Source: Pseudozyma flocculosa PF-1 (lineage: Eukaryota; Basidiomycota; Ustilaginomycetes; Ustilaginales; Ustilaginaceae). Taken from it: a DNA stretch of 64,000 bases. The position numbers and the translations under genes were made by a program. Positions 1-10,757 of this stretch are shown one piece after another. The first letter of the stretch is position 1. Every line of letters begins with the position of its first letter. The notes under the pieces are model-generated. The model was given only the letters and a program-made list of their open reading frames with translations, was not told the DNA's origin and ran no database searches. Where the stretch lies: contig NW_006920869.1 in NCBI RefSeq assembly GCF_000417875.1, forward strand, positions 286,584-350,583, written 5' to 3'.

Positions 1-1837
1 CGAACGTGTCTCGGCACTTTTTACGGCTCATCTCTGCATCTCGCTGCTTTTCGCCCGAAGAAAGGCGCACGAGAAGGATGCCTGCCGGTCACCACCGTGC
101 CAGGCGCGAGGGCGTTGGTGTGTCGCAATCATGCCGAACGGTGCATGGTCGGTCCAATGGCGAGCTGTCAGATTCGCTCGCGTGCGAGGGGGGCCGTTGA
201 TCCCGTACCGTAGCGTTCCGTCAACGTTCGAAGACGGCGCCGTTGTCCTGGACAGACAAAAGCGCGCCTCTCGGTCATGTTGTCATGCCGCCGCTGGGGA
301 CACAGAAGGTGGCGCATCGCCCTGGCCTTGCTTTTCTCGACCCGTGAAAACCAGGTCATGCCGAGGGGAGGGTGCACTTTCGATCCTCATTCGACAGAGT
401 TGCTTACAGGACGGACAGAAGGCGTGACCGCCTGCGTGCTGCGTGCTCGACCGTCTCTGGCCGCCAACCGGAACGCCCACCGATCCATCGACGTGCGTGG
501 GCGCCTGCCAGCCTGGCCTCGCAAGGAGAGAGAAAAGTTCCGAGACCAGGGCCTGGCCGTGGCTGCCTTTGTCGACCTGTTATTCTCCGAGCAAGGAGAA
601 GCGGAACCGCAACGACGCCCGGTCGTGGGACAATGGGGCGTCCGTGGCAACGGCCTGCGGCGTTCTACAGGTACCTCGGCTGCTCTGTCCACGCACGCCG
701 TTGCCAGAGACACCGCCCGTCCATGTGTCTCCTACCACTGTGCGCTGAGCTGAGACGGTACCACGAGCAGTCGACCACGTTGTTCACCCCTCCTTGTGGC
801 CCTCTCGCTCGCTTCTCTTTTGTCGGTCTTGTCGTCCAGCGTCGCTGCCATCCTCACCGCCGTCGTCTTCTCACGTATGGAGCGGAGGTACAGTAGGCGT
901 CGTTGCACAGCAGCCGATGCACAACAGCATCGGAATGGCGGAACCGCGCCGCTCGCACCGCGCCGCACCGTATCATATCACATCTCGCAGACGCCGGTGC
1001 GATATGACAACGAACGCTCCGCACGCGTTACGGCGCGACCGACAGCCTGGCCGGGCGGTGCGCTGCAGTCTGACCAGAGACGCCGAGACGGGGCCGTTCG
1101 GCCTCGCTGCACCGTATCAGTCCATCTCGATCGAGTCCTCGTGAAAAGAAACGCGGACCGGATGGGGTGGTGGGAGAACGTGTCCCCTCCTCGTTGCGTG
1201 CAGGGTTCCCGCTCCTCGCCGACGATCCGGACCGAGGAGACCGAGGCTGACTCTCTTTCTGCTCTTCATCGTCTTCACATAGGATCCCACGTGCAGAGAG
1301 GGGGAGAACGGCGCGCTCACATCGAGACAAAGGCCTGGCGTCATGATGGAAGACGGCGCGCCCGCCTGCCCGGACCGAGTGACGCCCGATACGTCGTCGG
1401 ATCTAGCGGGGCCGCTCAATCGACTCTGCCCAGCCCCTTCACCTGATTGATGTGCGTACGATGCGGCTCCGAATGCGGCGGTTGGTCGATTTGGACGGTG
1501 GTCATTGTCTTTGACTCCACAATGGTCAGAGGCCGACTTTTGCGTTCGGTCCCCATGCACATCGAGCAAGGTCCGTGCCTCGTTCCCGGACACCATCTCG
1601 ATACAGGAGCAACATCTCTTTTCCCTTTCGCGGCAAGCACCGAGAGTCGAGGTGGCACTCGATTGCCCTGGCCCCTACTTTCGCGATCTCGGCTGCCAAG
1701 ATCGGCTCCATCGTTGTCAACTACCTCGCCCGTTGTCAAAGACGCAGGTACTCGAGCTGCGATCACGCGATCTGCCCGAAGAGAGGGCCAGCGGGCGAAG
1801 GCTGCACGCGACCAGCGCGCTGCGTCGCTTCGTCGCC
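1..1837. other. intergenic, no gene recognised
   Basis: No reading frame here has family resemblance; the open frames on both strands are short, mutually overlapping and of arginine/serine-rich composition typical of chance frames in GC-rich DNA. A loosely repeated phrase containing CACCGTATCA occurs near 966 and 1110. The left part may be a promoter or terminator of a gene outside the window. Confidence 0.5.
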
Positions 1838-2857
1838 TCACCTCCTCTTTTCGGCGCTCTTCTTTTCGGCGAGGGCGGTGGCCTGGGCGACGGCGTCGTC
1901 GGCCTGCTTCTTCTTGTCGTCGACGAGCTGCTGCACCTTCTTGTCGCCCCAGAAGCCCTTGCCGATCGCACGGCGGCGCTGCTTGATCATGTGCGTGTAC
2001 ATGACGTAGAGGCCTACAGAGTGGGGGAGGGCGGGAGCGCCGGGCGGGTGGGAAGGCGAGAGGAAAGAAAGGTCAGCCGTCATCGTCGAGTTCCAGCTGA
2101 TTCACCGCCGACCCTGCCGCTCCTCGGCCGCGCACTCACCGGGCCACCAGATGATGAAGAGGAACGAGAAGACGTAGTCCTTGAGGAACCATGCCTCGGG
2201 CTTGTTCCAGGGCAGGGCGTTGGGGAGGGTGACGAACATGCACATGGCCTCGCTGCCGGCGCCGAGCGGGTAGAGGACGTAGAAGGTGGTGTACCTGAGC
2301 CAGAGGAGGCCGGCGGCGTCGGAGCCCATGAGCTGGTTGGCGTAGAAGGGGTAGCGGACGCACTCGGTGATGCTCCAGGCGAGCACCATGCTGGCGTACC
2401 ACGGCGAGGTCCAGGCCTTGTCGTACTTTTCCGAGACGGCCCATACCATAAAAAGGCGCGAGGCGACCTGGATGGCGGTGGTGGGTACCGGGCTGCGCAC
2501 CCATCCGAGCGCGGCGTGGACGACCTCGAGGATGGCAAACGTCTGGACAAAGGCGACGAGCGCGCCGATGTGGTTGTGCGACGACGAGGCGCGCTCGAGG
2601 AGCGTGGCGACGGGCTTGGGCAGGTGCGAGAACGAGGGGAGGTAGGCGATCCGGACGGGCCGCAGCGGCGAGAGGATCTTGGACGCGGTGCGGATGGGCA
2701 GCGACGTCGTCATGGGCCCGCCGGCCAGGTGCTTGAGGAGCGTCGAGAGGATCAGCATCCAGCCAAAGAACGAAGCCAAGTTGTAGGCGATCAGGTAGAA
2801 CCTGACGGCCGTCGAAGGGCCTCGCGGCGTGGATCGGGAGGTCGTCTTGGGTGGCAT
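1838..2857 (-). CDS. PHS1: 3-hydroxyacyl-CoA dehydratase (PHS1/HACD family)
   Basis: Third enzyme of the ER very-long-chain fatty acid elongation cycle, removing water from 3-hydroxyacyl-CoA. Two exons: 2857-2140 and 2013-1838, with intron GTGAGT...CTGTAG; the product is 297 aa. The protein is a multi-pass membrane protein. The family catalytic pair is visible as Tyr196 and Glu203 in YPLGAGSE, with the same seven-residue spacing as Tyr149/Glu156 of yeast Phs1. Conserved WSITECVRYPFY precedes it, and the C-terminus LYVMYTHMIKQRRR continues across the intron into a Lys-rich tail (KSAEKRR), fitting an ER-retention type end. The start chosen is the ATG at 2857 (MPPKTTSRS); no in-frame ATG lies just upstream. 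Identification is secure; exon borders are inferred from frame and consensus. Confidence 0.93.
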
Positions 2858-3478
2858 GTCGGGCAAAGGTCAGGTTCGTGCACAGTGGTCGTGTCGGAGG
2901 AGCGCGATGGAGGAGAGGCGGATGGAGAGCTTGGGCCAGCTGGCGCCAGAAGAGGCCGCAGCGGGCCTGGGGCGCCAGGCCAACCCCGCACACCTCGGCC
3001 CGCCTGCTTTTTTCGTCTTTTTTCCGGTTTCAGTTGGGCGGCTTCTGTGCCTCTCTCTCTCGCACGCACCACCCAGCGTTGGGGGGCCGCGCGTAACGCT
3101 CCCGCTCGCCCCGAATCAGACCTCCGCCACCAGCGCTCACTTGGCGAGCGGCAGGACAAGCACAGCATCGAGGGGCGACACTAAGACTGCCGTGCAGGAC
3201 ACAAGGGCAGGCCAATGGCAAACAGACGATCGGCACCAGGTGGACGAATGCAATGAGGACGGGCATAGCGAGTGTGCGGCCAACTGATGGCGAGAAAGTG
3301 CGACATGCTCGAGGCAGATGCGGGGTGAAGGGCAACCTCTATAGAGCTGCGAGACCGGAAGATAGATGATGCTAGACGACGCGAACAACGTAACAGGTGT
3401 GTGCAGGGAGGGGCGAGACAGATCGAGAAGGAGAAAGCAGGCAGGACAGATCCGGGCGCGGTGCAGCAGGCACAGCGC
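2858..3478. other. intergenic between two minus-strand genes
   Basis: Holds the presumed promoter of the PHS1-like gene and the 3' region of the PAQR gene. A pyrimidine-rich stretch lies at about 3005-3070. No gene is seen. Confidence 0.5.
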
Positions 3479-5842
3479 TCACCAGTAGCTCTGGGCCCAG
3501 TCGACCATGGCGTTCCAGCCGCGGCCGACGGCGCCGTTGCCGACCGTCCCGAGGATCCGCCTCCAGTGCAGCACGACGGCGTCGGCCCGGGCCAGCCCGA
3601 CGACGCCCTCCATGCCGCCCGCCTTTTCAAAGATCCGGTCAATGGGCCGGGTCGCCTCGGAGCCGCCGCCGAGCAGCAGCGAGCCAAAGGGGAACATCGC
3701 GACGATGCTCGAGAGGAAGCCGGCGTCGATCGAGCCGGCGCCGGGCGCGGCGGCATAGTCCTGCGGCAGCGCGCAGCTGAAAGCGAACCGGTTCTCGTGG
3801 AAGATGAGCGCGGCGCGGTAGTGGCAGACGATGGCGGCGACGATGCCGACGTGCCACAGCTGGTGCGAGTGGCCCCAGAGGTCGAAGCGGCCGGGTGCCA
3901 GGCTCTCTGGCAGGTGGAACGCGTAGAGGATCAGGCCGCCGACGTAAAAGGCGAGGCTGGGCAGGATCGGGCTGAAGAAGGTCACCGTCTTGGAGAAGCC
4001 ATGCTCGAAGGCGGCATGCGAGAATGGGAGCAGCGCGGTGAAGCACATGGTGAGGAAGACGGCGATCCGGATGCCCTTGTTCTCGCGCTTGTTGAACCAG
4101 TCGGCCCACGGCAGGATGGCGCCGGCCAGGCCGACGAGCAGCGTCGTGATCGAGTAGGCGAGCGCAAGGTTGGGCTGGCAGTAGAAGGCGTTGTAGACTG
4201 TGGTGAGGATCGATGCCGCCACCAGCCACGCGATGCCCGTGTAGTCGACGCAGGCGAAGCGGCCAAACCACTTGTGGTCCGAGCAGCCCGCCATCACATG
4301 CCAGGTGACCGAGAGCGTCAGGCACTTGGCCGCCGCCACCAGGTAGACGGTCTGGACCAGGCGGTCCATCGGCGTCGTCTTATCGTCGAGGCCCTTGCTG
4401 GGCCAGAAGAGCGGCAGGATGGCCACCAGGCCCCACAGGTGCGTGTGGATGTTGCCCGTCTCGTTGTGCACCTGGAAGGTGCTCTTGAGCAGCGCCGGCC
4501 AGTTTTCGAGCGGGATGAAGCGGTAGCCAGAGAGGATGTGCTCGTTGTTCTTCCAGAACTCGGGCAGGTGCTCGTAGCGGATCAGCGCCTGGCCGTTGCG
4601 GGCGAGCTCGACGGCCATCTCGTAGAGCTTGTCTTCGGCCTCGTGGACAGCGTGGCCGGCGCGGCTGACGACGCTGTTGGCTCGAGCGCGGCCCTTGGCG
4701 GAGAGCTCGGCGAACGAGGCCTCGAAGCGCTTGACAATCGACCCGCCAGCGTCGTCCTGGGAGCGCGCCACGCAGTCGCGGAGGGCCATGGCACTCAGCG
4801 ACTCCTGCAGCTCCTCGAAGCGACTTTGCATCTTGTCGACGATGGCGCGGGCGGGCGCGGGCAGCTGCAGGGAGAGAGGCTGGAGAATCGAGCTGAGATC
4901 CGTCTCGAGATGCGGCATGGCCGGCATGCTCGGCAGCGTGGGCATCTCGACCCGCGCGCGCGCTGCATCGGCGGCCGAACGGAGCGTCGGGATGGCCATC
5001 TTGAAATCCGGGGCAAGCGGCAGGAGCGGGAAGGAGAACGACGATGAGAGCCGCTCCCAGTCCTGCGAGAGCGACTGCGACCTCGCCGCAAATGCCGCGC
5101 TCGCCCGTGAGGAGAGCTCGGGCGGCGATGGGAACGCAGTGCGGGGCGACGGTAGCAGCGACATGAGCTTGCGAAGATCGTCCTTGAGCGCCTCGAGCTG
5201 AGCGAAGAAGGGAGCCAGGTGGCTGTCGGCCCTGGCATCGGCGTGCAGCTCCTCGGCATCGGCGTCGGAAAGCGTCAGATCTCCATCAGAACCAGTGGCA
5301 AGTGCGCCATCGGCGGACGTCGGTGATGCAGAGGGAGAGGCGGCCCTGCGGGTGTTGGCGTAGTAGCTGCGGGCCCGGGCCTCGAAGTCAGAGAGGTAGG
5401 AGAGCAGCTGCGTGCGGAGCGATGCGATCGAGTAGGGCAGCGAGGCAGGAAGATCGAGGTACTCGAGAGACTGATGCCGGCGCTGGCTGCCATGGAAGAA
5501 GGAGCGCCTGCCGCTGGCGTCGTACCGGTCAAACTCGTCGCCATCCTCGTCGTCGTCGGACTCGCCGGCGCTGCTCGAGTCGGCGCTGGTGCTGCTGTAG
5601 AATCCCCTCACGCGGCCAGCGGCGGGTTCGATGCCGGTGGCGCGGATCCGCAGTGCGGACGTCGAGGGAAGCTGAGGCTGCGAGGCGCGGCGGACCCGCC
5701 GCCTGACGGTGAAGGGACGGGTTGGCAGATCTGCGGTGTTGGCGAGCGCGGCAGCATGGCTCGACGACCGAGAAGACGATGCGCTCGATGGCAGCGTCGG
5801 GCTCGAGACCGAAGAGACGATGTGCGGTCTGGCAGAGACCAT
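3479..5842 (-). CDS. PAQR/haemolysin-III family membrane protein, Izh3-like, long N-terminus
   Basis: Single-exon frame of 787 aa. The C-terminal third is a seven-helix PAQR (progestin/adipoQ receptor) domain. Family motifs visible are NNEHILSGYR before the first helix, HNETGNIHTHLWG with the first metal-binding His residues, SVTWHVMAGCSDHKWF, and near the end GHSHQLWHVG with the last His pair. The first ~400 residues are Ser-rich and low-complexity with an acidic block (SDDDEDGDEFD) and amphipathic stretches, as in yeast Izh3-type proteins, which have long cytosolic N-termini. These proteins are implicated in zinc and sterol homeostasis. The ATG at 5842 (MVSARPHIVSS) was chosen; the frame is open further upstream but is low-complexity and proline/arginine-rich there, likely untranslated. 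TGGTGAGCG at the stop could also be read as a donor, so a short last exon is not excluded. Confidence 0.88.
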   Translation of the reverse strand: MVSARPHIVSSVSSPTLPSSASSSRSSSHAAALANTADLPTRPFTVRRRVRRASQPQLPSTSALRIRATGIEPAAGRVRGFYSSTSADSSSAGESDDDEDGDEFDRYDASGRRSFFHGSQRRHQSLEYLDLPASLPYSIASLRTQLLSYLSDFEARARSYYANTRRAASPSASPTSADGALATGSDGDLTLSDADAEELHADARADSHLAPFFAQLEALKDDLRKLMSLLPSPRTAFPSPPELSSRASAAFAARSQSLSQDWERLSSSFSFPLLPLAPDFKMAIPTLRSAADAARARVEMPTLPSMPAMPHLETDLSSILQPLSLQLPAPARAIVDKMQSRFEELQESLSAMALRDCVARSQDDAGGSIVKRFEASFAELSAKGRARANSVVSRAGHAVHEAEDKLYEMAVELARNGQALIRYEHLPEFWKNNEHILSGYRFIPLENWPALLKSTFQVHNETGNIHTHLWGLVAILPLFWPSKGLDDKTTPMDRLVQTVYLVAAAKCLTLSVTWHVMAGCSDHKWFGRFACVDYTGIAWLVAASILTTVYNAFYCQPNLALAYSITTLLVGLAGAILPWADWFNKRENKGIRIAVFLTMCFTALLPFSHAAFEHGFSKTVTFFSPILPSLAFYVGGLILYAFHLPESLAPGRFDLWGHSHQLWHVGIVAAIVCHYRAALIFHENRFAFSCALPQDYAAAPGAGSIDAGFLSSIVAMFPFGSLLLGGGSEATRPIDRIFEKAGGMEGVVGLARADAVVLHWRRILGTVGNGAVGRGWNAMVDWAQSYW

Positions 5843-6200
5843 CTTGGCTCGCCGCTGGCTGGTCGGTTGGGGACGGGCCCGTTGGTCGAGTCGTAGGGTC
5901 AACTGATCGCTGGGGAGAACCTCGAAGGTGCCAGTAATGTGGGGATGTGCCGTGGATGGAGAAGCAAGTGATGGTGGCGGAGTCGACGGGCGAGAGGGGA
6001 GCAGAGATAAAGATGGGAGAGGACCTCGGAGGGATGGTCTGGCTGTAGCTGGCAAGGAGATGGGTGTCGGGTGGAGAGGGCGTCGAGGGGCCGAGGCTGT
6101 GCGTGGCCGGTGGTCGAACGTGGTCGAGGCGGCGATTCGAGGTTTGACGAGGCTGGTGCGATACGGTACCCCGCACGTTGAGGTGAGGGAGCAGGGTGAA

Positions 6201-6222
6201 GGCAGGCAGGCAGGCAGGCAGG
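6201..6222. repeat. (GGCA)n tetranucleotide microsatellite
   Basis: Five to six uninterrupted GGCA units in the upstream region of the PAQR gene. Confidence 0.9.
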
Positions 6223-6510
6223 CGGCAAAGGGTGGCAACACGAACGTACGACCAGCACGCCGCGGCAAATTTCCAGTCCAGTCCGGACCAGACCAGACCA
6301 GACGGGCCTGCCTGGGCTGGCTGGGCGCCCTGGCCTGCGTGCTTTGGGCGTTGCCTGGTTGAAGGATGAGCGCCAACGCCCCTCGCCAAGAAGATGCATG
6401 TGCAGCCCGAATTTCTCGCCGGCGAGCGAGCGAGTCCACCAGGCAGGCCAGGCAGGCCAGGCCAGGGTCGGCAATGCGGGTAAACACCGCCCGCACCGCC
6501 TGCCAGCCAG

Positions 6511-6529
6511 CCTGGCCTGGCCTGGCCTC
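6511..6529. repeat. (CCTGG)n pentamer cluster
   Basis: Tandem CCTGG units; the same pentamer (or its complement CCAGG/AGGCC) recurs upstream of several other genes in the window. Confidence 0.7.
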
Positions 6530-7031
6530 GCTGGGATTTTCAGCCCAAAATCTCGGCCAGCCGGCCAGCCAGCCCAGGCGAGGCGAGGCGAGGCAGAGCG
6601 AGGCCCGTTTCCCCCGCACTTTGGGCCTGCTTGACGAAGCGAAATGCGAGAAAAATGACGTCCTGCCCGTCGTTAGCCTCATCGCTCCCCCCCCATCGTC
6701 GCTCCGCACACATTCGACTCCGATGCGCTAGGCGGGCGGATCGCGGCCATCGTCTCATCTACGGCGGCTGTCAGAGCGAGCACGTACGTCGTCTATCTAC
6801 AAGGCAGGCGGGGCCGTTAGAGCGGCATGACATGGAGCGTGGGGCGGAGAAAAAGGGGACGGCGCCAGAACTGGGCTATGCGCGAGGCGGGCCGACACGA
6901 AGGGGCGCCTAGGGCGGGCGGACGGTTCCGACCAGCTGCCGCGGCCGACGCCCGCTACTTGGATCGACGACGAGTCGACATACATCGCCCAAGGGCGCAG
7001 AGCAGACAATGCCATCCGATGCACGCCGCCT

Positions 7032-8986
7032 TCAATCCCTCGGACGAGGCGCAGGGGGCGCGGCGGCCGGCGGCACCTTGGACGGCAGCTCGTTTTCCTC
7101 AATGGGGAAGAGGGAGAGGAACGCCAGCAGGCCCGAAACGGCGACGGCGACAAAGACGAGGTGCATCGACTCCTGGTACGCCTGCCTGGCGGCGTCGCGC
7201 AGCGGCTCCTTGAGCGTCCGGATCAGGCCGACGTCGCGGCGGACGGCTTCGATCAGGCTCGGCGGGAACGAGGCCCTCTCGAGGTTGCGCTGCAGGCCGT
7301 TTTGCAGCAGCGCCCCCGAGAGCGAGATGCCCAGCACCGAGCCCGTGGCGCGGAAGAGGTAGGTGATGCCCGTGCCCGCGGCCACCTGCGCCGGCTCGAG
7401 GGCGCTGATGAGGGCGACGAGCGTCGTCGTCAGCACGATGCCAAACGACGCGCCGCCGAGCGGCATGCTGATCCAGTAGACGAGCGTCGACGTGCCGCGG
7501 TGCCAGGTGCACAGCAGCAGCGGGCCGACGACGCCCAGCGCGCCGCCGACGACGAGCATCCGCTTGTACCGCCCCGTGCGCGCAATCACCAGGCCGCTGG
7601 CCAGGCTGCTGACCGAGGTGACGACGGCGTTGGGGATGAGCAGGTAGCCGGCGTACCTCGACGTCGTCTGCTCGACGGCGACAAAGTAGCTCGGCACCGT
7701 GTAGAAGGCGGCAAACTGGGCGATGCTGGCAAACCAGCACGCGACCGACACGAACCCGGGCGTCTGGCGGAAGACGACGTCCATCGGCATCACGGGCTCG
7801 CGCGCCACGTACCGTTCGACCAGCACAAAGACGGCCAGCAGCGCCAGGCCGCCGACGAGGCTGCCGACGACGACGCGGTCCGACCACGCGCGCTCGTTGC
7901 CGCCCAGGCTGAGGCCGACGAGGAGCAGCGAGATGGACGATACGAGCGAGAGCGAGCCGAGGCCGTCGATGCGCTTGATCTTTTCCAGCATGCTGCCCGG
8001 GCCCGCCGGGATGTCGACCTTCCAGCTGACGACGACAAAGTGGAGCACGCAGAGGGGCACCTGGAGCGTGAAGGCCGCGCGCCAGCCGAGGCCGCCGTCG
8101 GCCAGGGCGCCACCGAGCGGGCCGCCGAGCGCAGCGCCCGCGGCGCAGACGAGGTTGCCGATGCCCTGCCAGGTGCCGCGCGACTTGAGGCTGACGAGGT
8201 CGGTGGTGACGATGGTCGTCATCGACGTCAGGCCGCCGCCGCCGATGCCGGCAATCGCCCGCGCCACGCACAGTTGCCAGAAGGACTGCGAGACGCCGCA
8301 CAGGACGCTGCCGGCCAGGAAGACGGCCGAGGCAAACAGCGTGGCCGCTTTGCGACCAAAGATGTCCGAGGCGCGGCCGTAGAGCGGCTGGAAGGCCGTC
8401 TGGGTGAGGAGGTAGCTCGTGCCCAGCCAGCCGACGTTTTTCGACACCTTGAACTCGGAGCCCACCTTGGCCAGGATGACGGCCACAATGGTGCCGTCGA
8501 GCGCCGCCAGAAAGCACCCGACCCACATGGCGCACAGGATGACGAGCACGTCGGCCCGCTTAGCCGGCGGCGCGTGGTGGCCGGCGACGGGCGCGGGCGC
8601 GGCCACAGCGTCCAGGGATACGTGGCTGACGTCGGCCGGCGGCGGAAACGCGGACGCATTCGGGTCGACGCCGTGCGCCAGGTCCTGCACTGTCGGCGGG
8701 CCAGTGGCGAGTCAGAAGCGGGCAGAACAACCAGACAGGTCAGAGGAGGCAGGGAAAACGGCGAGGCGAGACGAGGCGAGGCTGCTGGCCAGCGTCGCCG
8801 CCACTCACCCGCGCTAAAGGCGCTCTCGTGCGCCACCGCCTCCTGCTCCGGCTCACTGAGGCGGCGCGAGTCGAGGCTCTCGACGTAGCCCGTGCGCGCG
8901 CCGGCGTCGGTCCCGCCCAGCAGCAGCGGCGTAGCCTCGGTGTGGTCCCGCGGCGGCAGCGGCGGCATCGCAGGGCGTGGCCGCAT
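7032..8986 (-). CDS. MFS drug/H+ antiporter, DHA2-type (Vba/Azr1-like), 14 predicted helices
   Basis: Two exons: 8986-8809 and 8689-7032, with intron GTGAGT...GACAG; the product is 611 aa. After a ~75-aa hydrophilic N-terminus with a vacuolar-type TEATPLLLGG segment, the membrane domain opens with LDGTIVAVIL (DHA2 first-helix signature) and motif A is GRASDIFGRK. Further helices run to the C-terminus. The family exports drugs or moves basic amino acids into the vacuole; the di-leucine-like segment hints at vacuolar sorting, which is inference. The ATG at 8986 (MRPRPAMPP) was chosen; a second lies at 8968. The frame continues upstream through a GGT repeat encoding poly-His, but that has no upstream ATG of good context and is treated as leader. 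Confidence 0.88.
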
Positions 8987-9215
8987 GGTGGCAAGGGGGA
9001 GGGTGAGCAGTAGTGGATATGGTCCGTCGTGGTGGTGGTGGTGGTGGTGGTGCTTCAGAGGCGAGCCGGGCATCAAACCACGACCGGAACACAAACGCCC
9101 GGCCCCCTCTCTGCACGCGCCAAGAAGATGCCCGGGGAATTGCCCGGCCGTCTTCGGAAGCCCAAGCCGCCGTCTCCTTTGTTATTCCCCTATTTTCGAC
9201 CCCGTGACATCAAGA
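8987..9215. other. promoter of DHA2 gene / upstream of tRNA-Ser
   Basis: Short spacer containing a (GGT)n microsatellite at 9030-9052. Confidence 0.5.
9030..9052. repeat. (GGT)n trinucleotide microsatellite
   Basis: About seven GGT units, immediately upstream of the DHA2 start codon on its own strand (CCACCA sense). Confidence 0.9.
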
Positions 9216-9330
9216 GGCAATCTGTCCGAGTGGTCAAGGAGTACGTCTCGAACTAAAACGTGGTTTGACCCCCCTTGGGGGAGGAAACGTATAGGCTCTG
9301 CCTGCACAGGTTCGAATCCTGTGGTTGTCG
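9216..9330 (+). tRNA. tRNA-Ser(CGA) with 33-nt intron
   Basis: The acceptor stem GGCAATC (9216-9222) pairs with GGTTGTC (9323-9329) allowing two G-T pairs, and discriminator G9330 fits tRNA-Ser. The D arm is TCC...GGA (9225-9240), the anticodon stem is TACGT (9242-9246) with ACGTA (9287-9291), and the loop CTCGAA-A carries anticodon CGA at 9249-9251. An intron of 33 nt (9253-9285) sits after position 37, where eukaryotic nuclear tRNA introns occur. The long variable arm GGC-TCT-GCC and T arm ACAGG/CCTGT with TTCGAAT loop complete a class II tRNA. The intragenic B box GGTTCGAATCC is intact. It reads UCG codons. Confidence 0.93.
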
Positions 9331-9369
9331 CAACAATTGAAGTTGCACCCGCGAAAGCGGGTCGCCTCC

Positions 9370-9376
9370 TTTTTTT
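9370..9376 (+). terminator. RNA polymerase III T-run terminator
   Basis: Seven Ts about 40 nt downstream of the tRNA-Ser gene, followed by a second six-T run at 9379-9384; a typical Pol III stop. Confidence 0.75.
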
Positions 9377-9536
9377 CATTTTTTACCTGGCATTTCTTGT
9401 CTTCTTTTTTTTCCAGTCGCTTCACCTCGACGCCGCTTCACCTCGACGCACGCCCTCTCTGGACTCTGCGGTTCCGACCTCGGCTCGATTCCAACTTCGA
9501 CTCGATTCCACGGCCAACCTACTACTACTACATTGT

Positions 9537-10757
9537 CTAGGCGGCGACGCGGATGACGACCTTGCCGACGTGGGCCTGGCTCCACTGGTGCTGGTAGGCC
9601 TTGGCGGCGTCGTGGTAGTCAAACACCCTGTCGACGGCGGGGACGATCCTGTGCAGCTCGAGGATGGCGTTCATGTGCTCGAACTGGTCGCGCGATCCGA
9701 CCAGGAGGCCCCTCTGTTGTCGGTCGGGATGGAGCGGAGGCAAGGGCGAGGCAAGGAAAAGAGAGAAGGGCGTGCGGCGGGCGGGCGGTCAGCGACATGT
9801 CGGATTGATACCTGGGGGCAGGCAGACAGGCTCGACGGCTCGACTCACAAAGATGGCGCCCTTGACGAGGGCGTGGAGTGCGACGTTGACGGGCTCGCCG
9901 TCGCCCTTTGCGACGAAGCCGATGGTCGAGATGACGGAGCCCTGCTTGACCGACTGGAAGCTCTTTTCGAGGGTGCCGGGTCCGCCGACCTCGACGATGT
10001 GGTCGGCGCCGAGGCCGCCGGTGACCTCGAGCACCTTTTTGTCCCAGTGCGGGTCCGACTTGTAGTTGAACGTGTGGACGAGGTGGCGCAAGGGTTCGGG
10101 GACGAGCGAGACGACCTTGCGCAGCTTGTCGTCCGACGACGACGTGATGACCGTCTGGGCACCCGCGGCGACGGCGAGCTGGAGCGCAAACACCGACACG
10201 CCGCCGGTGCCCTGCGCCACGACCGTGTCCCCGGCGCGGAGCTGGTGCGAGGGGATGCCGTAGAGGGCGTTGTAGGCCGTCACGGCGGCGCAGGGGAGCG
10301 TGGCGGCCTGCTCGTACGAGAGGTGCGAGGGGATGCGCACGATGCCGTACTCCTCGAGCACGACGTACTGGGCCAGCATGCCGTCGACGCCGCCGCCGAG
10401 CGTCGAGCTCAGGTCGGCGGCGCGCGCCGTGGATCCGGAGAGGTGCTTCTGGGTAAAGATGCCCATGACGCGGTCGCCGGCCTTCCAGCGCCCCTCTGCC
10501 TTGACGCGCTCGCCGACGTCGACAATCTCGCCCGCGCCGTCGCTGGCGGGGATCAGCTCGTCGTCCTTTTGCTCGAGCGGGTACTGGCCCTGGGCGATGA
10601 TCAGGTCGCGGTAGTTGAGCGAGACGGCGTGCACCTTGATCAGCACCTGGGTCGGCGCCGGCTTGGGCATGGGGCGCTCCTTGAGCTTGAGGTCGTCGAA
10701 AGACTTGCGCTCCGACGGCCGCGGCAGCGTCCAGACCTGGTTCGTTGTGGATGCCAT
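9537..10757 (-). CDS. medium-chain dehydrogenase/reductase (quinone reductase/ADH-like, zinc-free type)
   Basis: Two exons: 10757-9849 and 9713-9537, with intron GTGAGT...CAACAG; the product is 361 aa. A GroES-like N-terminal domain contains HAVSLNYRDLIIAQGQYP and SDGAGEIVDVGERV. The Rossmann domain has QGTGGVSVFALQLAVAAGA for NAD(P) binding. The structural-zinc Cys cluster of classical ADHs is not seen, which places it with the quinone-reductase-like branch. The substrate is unknown. The ATG at 10757 sits in a strong context (CCACCATGG). The frame crosses the intron at Phe-Arg, giving IF-RGLLVGSRDQFEHM, a usual stretch of this family. Confidence 0.9.

Larger units (their letters stand above)
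5843..7031. other. intergenic, rich in GGCC/CAGG repeats
   Basis: Presumed promoter of the PAQR gene and terminator of the MFS gene. It contains a (GGCA)n run at 6201-6222 and clustered AGGCC/CCTGG pentamers at about 6440-6475 and 6511-6529. No gene is seen. Confidence 0.55.

Noticed and set aside
3401..5047. 548-codon plus-strand frame opposite the PAQR gene
   Set aside because: Antisense shadow; no motifs, and the composition is Gly/Ala/Asp/Arg-rich.
5843..6709. N-terminal extension of the PAQR frame to 6709
   Set aside because: Open by composition only; repeat-derived Ala/Gly/Pro/Arg sequence through promoter-type CAGG repeats. The ATG at 5842 starts a sensible protein.
7161..8888. 575-codon plus-strand frame opposite the DHA2 transporter
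   Set aside because: Antisense shadow; Arg/Ala/Asp-rich without domains, and it crosses the intron of the real gene.
8987..9094. Poly-His N-terminal extension of the DHA2 transporter
   Set aside because: The His run is the GGT microsatellite read in one frame; the ATG at 8986 is a better start and the extension has no homology.
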